A stretch of DNA of 41,612 nt, taken from positions 1-41,612 of the forward strand of contig JAPOTS010000090.1 in NCBI GenBank assembly GCA_026709065.1, written 5' to 3'. The notes under the pieces are model-generated. The model saw only the letters and a program-made list of their open reading frames with translations, had not been told where the DNA came from and searched no databases. How positions within the stretch are numbered: the first letter of the stretch is position 1; each line of letters starts with the position of its first letter. The position numbers and the translations under genes are program-made. Positions 36,706-41,612 of the stretch are shown piece after piece. This DNA comes from Bacteroidota bacterium. GTDB taxonomy: Bacteria > Bacteroidota > Rhodothermia > Rhodothermales > Bin80.

Positions 36706-37379
36706 TGACTAAAATAATTCACTTGGTTCGTTCTTTGAATTTATTTCTTTGAAACACCGATTCTTATTTCAACATTACCCTGTTATCTCTGTCTGCTATC
36801 AATAAATTTTGGAGTATTGACTCTTACATGCTAACTTAATTTCTCCATTTAACCACAACTCCACATCACTGCCCCATCTATTGATAAAGCTTGATCATTT
36901 CTATCACCACGCTGTGGGAAATATCTGGTGAATCCAAAAAATCAAGCTTTTAAAAATTTTAACTTTCCAGCGCGAACTTTGATCAAAATTTACAAACTTG
37001 CGTTTCAGCCTGACATATAGATGACCAAACCCATTCATCAAAACTCTTATCATTCAATCTATGTCCTAATCTCCTACCCAATAATAATGGAGTCCAAAAA
37101 ATTAAGACCGTGTATGTGGCTTAACACCAATCATATTGTCAGAATCAATATTTTCCATGATAGTAGTATACGGAAATATGGTTCTCGTGAGAACGGTCCG
37201 TGGTTCCATATCGTCTCTATCCCTGACGATGCCGTATGATCTGGTGACCACTCCAGCAATTTAGGCAAGTCAAGATAGTAAACCTCCCAGACTGATTGAT
37301 CACCTAAGGTAATTTTTTTCAGTAATCTTCAATTTTGACGATCTGAAGTTCCGTAAGTCAAAAAAGGTTGGTGAGATAA
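36706..37379. other. long noncoding stretch
   Basis: This is AT-rich (visibly more than the window average) with stops in all frames beyond short runs. The plus-strand open frame near 37021-37239 has no recognisable content. Nothing else is seen. Confidence 0.4.
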
Positions 37380-37785
37380 ATTAAAGAGTGCTTATTCCAG
37401 TATTGGCCATTTGTTCCCGACTACGATGCAATTAAGAGATTACGTTCCATCATCTCTATCGATCTCAGAATCGTCCTGAGTTCAGTGCTGGATAACCTGC
37501 TCGCGGCTGGCTGTAAGTACCAACTGGTTTATTATGAGCCCCGTGCACAAGGCACCGCGCGGAATCAGCGCTACATCATCGCGAGCTTGTTCCCGTTCTA
37601 ACCTTTAGGCCTACCGTTGCCCGAAAAACTATCTTACCGCACTTGAGGATCAGTACACACGCGAGAGGCTAACTACGTGTTTAAGATGCACCCAGACATG
37701 GCATCCTGCTAAGGGGCCGGACGGGGATTATGCTATCCACATTCCCTCCATTGCAGACGTATTTGATGTCCGAATATTTGCCTGA
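37380..37785 (+). pseudogene. Remnant of an unidentified gene, frameshifted
   Basis: A plus-strand frame without ATG is open from 37380 to a stop at 37599 (YDAIKRLRSIISIDLRIVLS, then LDNLLAAGCKYQLVYYEPRA). A +1 frame picks up from about 37610 to 37785 (RCPKNYLTALEDQYTRERLT, then GPDGDYAIHIPSIADVFDVR). Both frames read like protein and the segment is more GC-rich than its flanks, suggesting a foreign gene that lost its start and took an indel. I could not assign a family. Confidence 0.4.
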
Positions 37786-37982
37786 CAAATTGTAGACGCT
37801 GAAAAGCAACCCATCTCGAAACATCATTCAAGAAAGAAAGAGCGAAGAGGCAATCAAGGGCTTCACGGCAACCAAAATGCCTTTGGTGGAATCGTTTGGG
37901 TGCACACGTTATAATTCCCAAAATACTACGACCTACAAGTGTTCAATGCAGATGTTTTTACAAAAAAGATATATATAGCAAA

Positions 37983-40004
37983 TCACACCCCCAATTTTTT
38001 GAAGAAGACTTTGTTACGTATAAGAGCATCTTTTATGACTTTATCCCAGCTCATTACTTCAATATATAGTTTTGGCCCTTGAGCCCATGAGAACCAGCCA
38101 AGTCCATCGGGCATGGGTGTAAAACTCCTCTCAAATGTGAGCCATTCAACGATTCGAGGAGTTATGTCACACACAATGTAGCCATAAGCAGGGGTATTCT
38201 CATTCACTTTACATGGGCGTCCAGATGGAGTTGAGTACTTGCCCCTTCGGATATCAATTACATATCCAATGAGTTGATCAATCGGATTACCCGAACTATT
38301 TCGTCTAGTAAAATCATCAAGCATCGGACGCTTAAACTCAATGACAGTAATTGGATTAGACTCAGTTTCATCTCCTCTAAAAAGAACACGATTATCATAA
38401 ATGAGTAAATCAGGCCGCCCCAAATTTCCACCCCCAAGTTGCTTATCCGAGGTGACAAAGTTGGAGAAATTTAGGCGTTCATCAATGAGCCAAAGGTTGT
38501 GACTATCAAAAGGTGTTGAATCTGAATCTTTTCCACGTGGAAAAATAATGTCGTGAACAGCACCTTCATGGAGATAATCACCATGCTCGTCTTTCTCTAA
38601 ACTTTTTTGAATCAACTCAAGTATTGATCTACGAAAGGCAACATAGCGGACAAGGTTATCTTTGCTGGTTTGAGATGCTTGATCAACTATTTTAGTAACA
38701 TTCAAATCAATGTTGGACAAGTTACCATTGGTAAGTACCTTTATAACTTCATCTCGGATATGACGCTCCTGAACAAGTTTTTCTCCATGTAAATACTCTT
38801 CAATTTGCTCATCACTGGCATTCAAGGGAAGATGGGTTAAGTCAGATTCAGCAAGGACATTTTTCAGCCAAATTGCATCGGAGTCTACATACTTTTGAGC
38901 ACGCTCCCGCTTTTTAGATTTGCGAGTCTCAAATTCATCACCGATAGCAATACGGGCAAATTCAGCAACTTGCTTCTCAATGTCTTCTTTTCCAATCAAC
39001 TCAAATAAATTAAGATCATTCCCAAATTCAAACCCTCCACGTTCCACGGACACATTTTGATCAAGGTAATCGCCAAACACGTAAGCTTTGACAATATATT
39101 TGGTATCGGGGTCAGTAGGTTCATAAAAGGCATCCTCAAATTCAGGAATATATTTCTTGATGGGCGTTTCAATCACTTCACGATGATGGGCGATAAGGCT
39201 GATCTGATTGGTGAGAGTTCTTGGGTTATAGATTTTGAATATGCGAACCTTGAAATTTTCTCGTGGGGCTTGTTGAGGTAACTCAAAGTCATGACCTCCT
39301 GGCTCAATTTCTTTAATGAATTTTAAATACTCATTGAGAATGATCGTCTCACCGCCATCTATTTCAGAGAGAATGATTTGAGGAGGTGAAAAATTTTCAT
39401 GAACAAAAAATGGTAGAATACGAGGCACAAGAACTTTCGCAATAGTGTCAAGCCGAAGGTCAAAGGAAGTAGATCCTATCCATGTGTGCAAACGAATAGT
39501 AGTTCCAGTATCATCACGATCAGTTTCATCAGTTTTCAGATTTTCTATGATTTCGGTGTTTCTACCCATTGAGAACTGACGGCACATCAATCGGTCATCG
39601 TTAGCCCTATAAATACTTTCCACTGTGAAATGCTGAAAATGCTTAATACATACAAATCGTCCAAAGCCTCTGCCGCCTTGATTTATCTTTTGATCCGTGT
39701 ATAACGTATCAAAGGCATCTAGGTGGACATCATTAAAGCCGACTCCATTATCGGTAATTTCAAATCCTTCTACAGAATGAAGTCTAGCCTCAACATCACG
39801 CTGTTTGCTACGCAAGACACGTATGTGAACTTGACCATCAGATCCCCTTTCAGCTTCCTGAATGGATTCTATAGCGTTCACAATGACTTCAACTAGCGGA
39901 GTATACGCAGTTGTTCTGGGAAGTATATTGTTAACGGCTCTACCAATATTGATTTTACTCATTGATGAGATAACTTGATGGGAATGAGTTATACATATTG
40001 CCAA
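37983..40004 (-). CDS. GHKL ATPase fused to a PD-(D/E)XK nuclease domain
   Basis: The likely start is the second ATG (39962, MSKINIGRAVNNILP), giving 659 aa. The front is a Bergerat-fold ATPase of the HSP90/MutL/histidine-kinase type: N-box LVEVIVNAIESI (Glu 25, Asn 29), G1 DNGVGF (Asp 71) and a glycine loop GGRGFGRF at 96-103, then GTTIRL. The middle (about 200-430) is helical and uncharacterised, with a lysine/arginine-rich KSKKRERAQK. The C-terminal part looks like a restriction-endonuclease fold: RPDLLIY (Asp 518), VIEFKRP (Glu 542, Lys 544) and NPIDQLIGY (Gln 563). A switchable ATPase tied to a DNA nuclease suggests a stand-alone anti-phage or DNA-quality system. That function is inferred; no partner gene is near, and the surroundings are decayed accessory DNA. 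Confidence 0.8.
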   Translation of the reverse strand: MAICITHSHQVISSMSKINIGRAVNNILPRTTAYTPLVEVIVNAIESIQEAERGSDGQVHIRVLRSKQRDVEARLHSVEGFEITDNGVGFNDVHLDAFDTLYTDQKINQGGRGFGRFVCIKHFQHFTVESIYRANDDRLMCRQFSMGRNTEIIENLKTDETDRDDTGTTIRLHTWIGSTSFDLRLDTIAKVLVPRILPFFVHENFSPPQIILSEIDGGETIILNEYLKFIKEIEPGGHDFELPQQAPRENFKVRIFKIYNPRTLTNQISLIAHHREVIETPIKKYIPEFEDAFYEPTDPDTKYIVKAYVFGDYLDQNVSVERGGFEFGNDLNLFELIGKEDIEKQVAEFARIAIGDEFETRKSKKRERAQKYVDSDAIWLKNVLAESDLTHLPLNASDEQIEEYLHGEKLVQERHIRDEVIKVLTNGNLSNIDLNVTKIVDQASQTSKDNLVRYVAFRRSILELIQKSLEKDEHGDYLHEGAVHDIIFPRGKDSDSTPFDSHNLWLIDERLNFSNFVTSDKQLGGGNLGRPDLLIYDNRVLFRGDETESNPITVIEFKRPMLDDFTRRNSSGNPIDQLIGYVIDIRRGKYSTPSGRPCKVNENTPAYGYIVCDITPRIVEWLTFERSFTPMPDGLGWFSWAQGPKLYIEVMSWDKVIKDALIRNKVFFKKLGV

Positions 40005-40275
40005 TCAATACGTTACAAGAATAGTAAAATATTCTAAAATTGAACAAATTGTATTCTGTCCATAGGATTATTTCGTCTATCCCATCTAAAATTTCTGTGT
40101 AGATGGGATAGGTAAAGGACATTGATGAGTCAGAAATCGCTGGATGGAGAAATTCGGATGAGATACCTGAAGTTTTAGGTGCAGGTTCAAGCCAAATTTT
40201 TTGTTTCTACCTCAAAGTTCTTAACAAAACTATTAATTCATGGTCTAAAACGAGCTCACTGAACGTATCAGCAAC

Positions 40276-40476
40276 ATGACATCAACCAACGTATTGAACC
40301 GCATTGATAATTTGACTCTTTGATTGGAAACCAAGATTGATGCGCAGAACACAAAAATTGACGCTCTGACCACAAAATACAACCTTCTGATTTGGGCAAT
40401 AGGGTTCGCTGGGCTCATCATCTCGGCAGCTATTGTATTCGACTGCAGTGGTGGAAATTCAGGCTACAATCAGTAA
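40276..40476 (+). pseudogene. Small coiled-coil membrane protein with an in-frame TGA
   Basis: From the ATG at 40276 the frame reads MTSTNVLNRIDNLTL, a TGA, then LETKIDAQNTKIDALTTKYN, a helix NLLIWAIGFAGLIISAAIVF and a stop at 40474. The heptad-like I-D-x-L-T repeats and single C-terminal membrane segment are typical of small phage- or mobile-element-encoded coiled-coil proteins. In-frame coding also extends upstream (ELTERISN). The TGA at codon 16 makes it a probable pseudogene; recoding is unlikely. Confidence 0.5.
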
Positions 40477-40556
40477 GCCAGGATCTCAAATCTCAAAAAA
40501 CGGGCTTTTCTGGACGGGCACTAGTATAGGAAATACCGTATATGATATAATCATTA

Positions 40557-40850
40557 TTATGATCGATTCGGAGCACTAGCCATATCCGCCAAAAACATTG
40601 GAGCAAAGTATCCTTGAGGATCAGGTATCCAACCTGCCTGATCATATGTTCGTTGAGGCTTAGACCTAACTGGTGCACATACGAATATACGTTTCTCGGA
40701 AGAAGTGATTCCAAAGTAGTTATAATTCAAAATAGAATCCATATCCTGAACTGAGAATGCGATCAAAGGGTCATGACTCCTTGGATTGAGTTGAATGTCC
40801 TCAATGAGGACACTGTTCAGCGATAACTGGTGTGTAATGATATTTCTCAT
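40557..40850 (-). CDS. Hypothetical small protein
   Basis: A 97-codon frame starts at an ATG at 40850 (MRNIITHQLSLNSVLIEDIQ) and ends SAPNRS. It contains a proline- and aromatic-rich C-terminal half (WIPDPQGYFAPMF). No motif or membrane segment is recognised and no ribosome binding site stands out. It may be a chance frame or a decayed fragment. Confidence 0.3.
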   Translation of the reverse strand: MRNIITHQLSLNSVLIEDIQLNPRSHDPLIAFSVQDMDSILNYNYFGITSSEKRIFVCAPVRSKPQRTYDQAGWIPDPQGYFAPMFLADMASAPNRS

Positions 40851-41612
40851 GAGTTCAAGAGGTTTAAATATCTACGATCCTCCTACAAAACACTGGGGCT
40901 TGTGAGGATGCCATCAGTAAAAAAACAGACGAACACTATCAGCGTGATTACAGTCTAAGTTCTTCAATTTATGGTATTATCTATGGCTACTTTAAAAACG
41001 TTTAAAGATGAGCATTGAAAATGTGAAATATTGGCAGGTTTCGAATTTTCTGAGGTACATCAAACTTTTTTTCATCAAAAAACGCGCCTGAGTGGCATCT
41101 AAGCACATTTGGGCTAAAATCGAAGATTTGTAAATCCAGCACCCCACAGAGACCAGGAAAAACGGAGAGGAATACGAGAGAAAAACCGTACCCAGAGGGC
41201 CTGGATGCCACTTTATTATAGAAATTTTGTGTTATCGGACAGGCACTATATATAAGGCTATGACGCTGATGGATCTACGGCATTTGTATGACTCCGTTCA
41301 ACAATCTCAACTTTATCGTTTGATCATTGACTGAATTGAGTGATTCTCCTCGCACCATATTGTTGAATGATTTTGAGAGTCTCAATGATATGTCAATTTG
41401 AGTTCTGATAGCGGATAATGGAGTTCAGCATGATAATTCCATATAACTTAACTCGTTTCCCTTTCAAAGTACTTGGATCGTTTAATCGGGTGAGTCATAC
41501 CTTTGAAATTCTCGTACGAAAAGTAGAATGTTTCCCCATGCACCCTTAGAAAATTGATCCGAATTGTGACTCATCACCCAATTTAAGGCGAAGGATTCAA
41601 TAATTTTTGTAT
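40851..41612. other. right-edge gene-free stretch
   Basis: No convincing gene is seen in 760 bases. The minus-strand open frame at 41002-41211 has no protein-like pattern. A 9-base inverted repeat is present at 41091-41212. The window ends without a gene running off the edge that I can recognise. Confidence 0.4.
41091..41212. repeat. short inverted repeat pair
   Basis: AGTGGCATC (41091-41099) and GATGCCACT (41204-41212) are perfect 9-base inverted repeats 104 bases apart. Spacing and lack of coding content would suit the ends of a tiny nonautonomous element, but a chance match is quite possible at this length. Confidence 0.25.

Noticed and set aside
37021-37239. 72-codon plus-strand open frame
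   Set aside because: Residue content does not look like a real protein and there is no family resemblance.
40276-40476. UGA recoded as tryptophan or selenocysteine
   Set aside because: Other genes here end with TGA normally (for example the PIN partner at 698), and no SECIS-like hairpin follows; gene decay is simpler.
41002-41211. 69-codon minus-strand open frame near the right edge
   Set aside because: No recognisable pattern, no neighbours and no start signal; it lies largely inside the short inverted repeat pair.
1-41612. CRISPR array
   Set aside because: No regularly spaced direct repeats were seen in any intergenic region, and no cas gene was recognised.

Overview
The window looks like chromosome of a moderately AT-rich member of the Bacteroidota/Rhodothermota side of the tree, most likely a marine Rhodothermia- or Balneolia-like bacterium. 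Three things suggest this: a short primary sigma factor without region 1.1, a secreted dehydrogenase carrying a type IX (Por) secretion C-terminal sorting domain, and an omega subunit and UvrA of the Bacteroidota type. This placement is inference from protein style, not from a marker-gene tree.

Layout. 0.3-1.5 kb: a decayed toxin-antitoxin-like pair (PIN-domain toxin and its upstream partner), both frameshifted. 1.8-4.8 kb: recG followed 5 nt later by a sterol-desaturase-family membrane enzyme. 4.9-6.6 kb: a Tat-exported intradiol-dioxygenase-like protein, divergent from a NadR-like kinase. 7.0-7.8 kb: a broken outer-membrane beta-barrel gene. 8.2-12.3 kb: an operon of ABC exporter, arylsulfatase and formylglycine-generating enzyme. 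12.7-16.1 kb: two forward secreted proteins, a PQQ-type sugar dehydrogenase and an uncharacterised 405-aa protein. 16.1-18.0 kb: a broken AAA ATPase and a relic of an ISL3-type transposase. 18.0-20.3 kb: a lipase-like hydrolase and a GH113-like glycosidase. 20.6-23.7 kb: rpoZ-uvrA. 23.8-25.1 kb: a PrcB-like lipoprotein, then a second ISL3 relic. 25.1-29.5 kb: a MacA/MacB-ATPase/TolC efflux cluster without a visible permease, preceded by the primary sigma factor. 29.6-32.5 kb: a choice-of-anchor B protein, tRNA-Val(CAC) and an anti-sigma-like membrane protein. 32.6-36.2 kb: der, nuoI, a DinB-like gene and holA. 36.2-41.6 kb: a gene-poor accessory segment. Its main content is a large GHKL-ATPase/PD-(D/E)XK nuclease fusion, a plausible stand-alone defence protein, among decayed fragments.

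How the genes work together. The housekeeping genes (recG, uvrA, rpoZ, sigma factor, holA, der, nuoI) are open throughout, while nearly every accessory gene between them that relates to mobile DNA or toxin-antitoxin function is broken by small indels or stops. This argues for real gene decay rather than uniformly poor sequence. The sulfatase with its activating enzyme, the GH113-like glycosidase, the lipase-like protein and the secreted dehydrogenase suggest a scavenger of sulfated polysaccharides and particulate organic matter. I see no CRISPR array, rRNA operon, prophage or intact insertion sequence.
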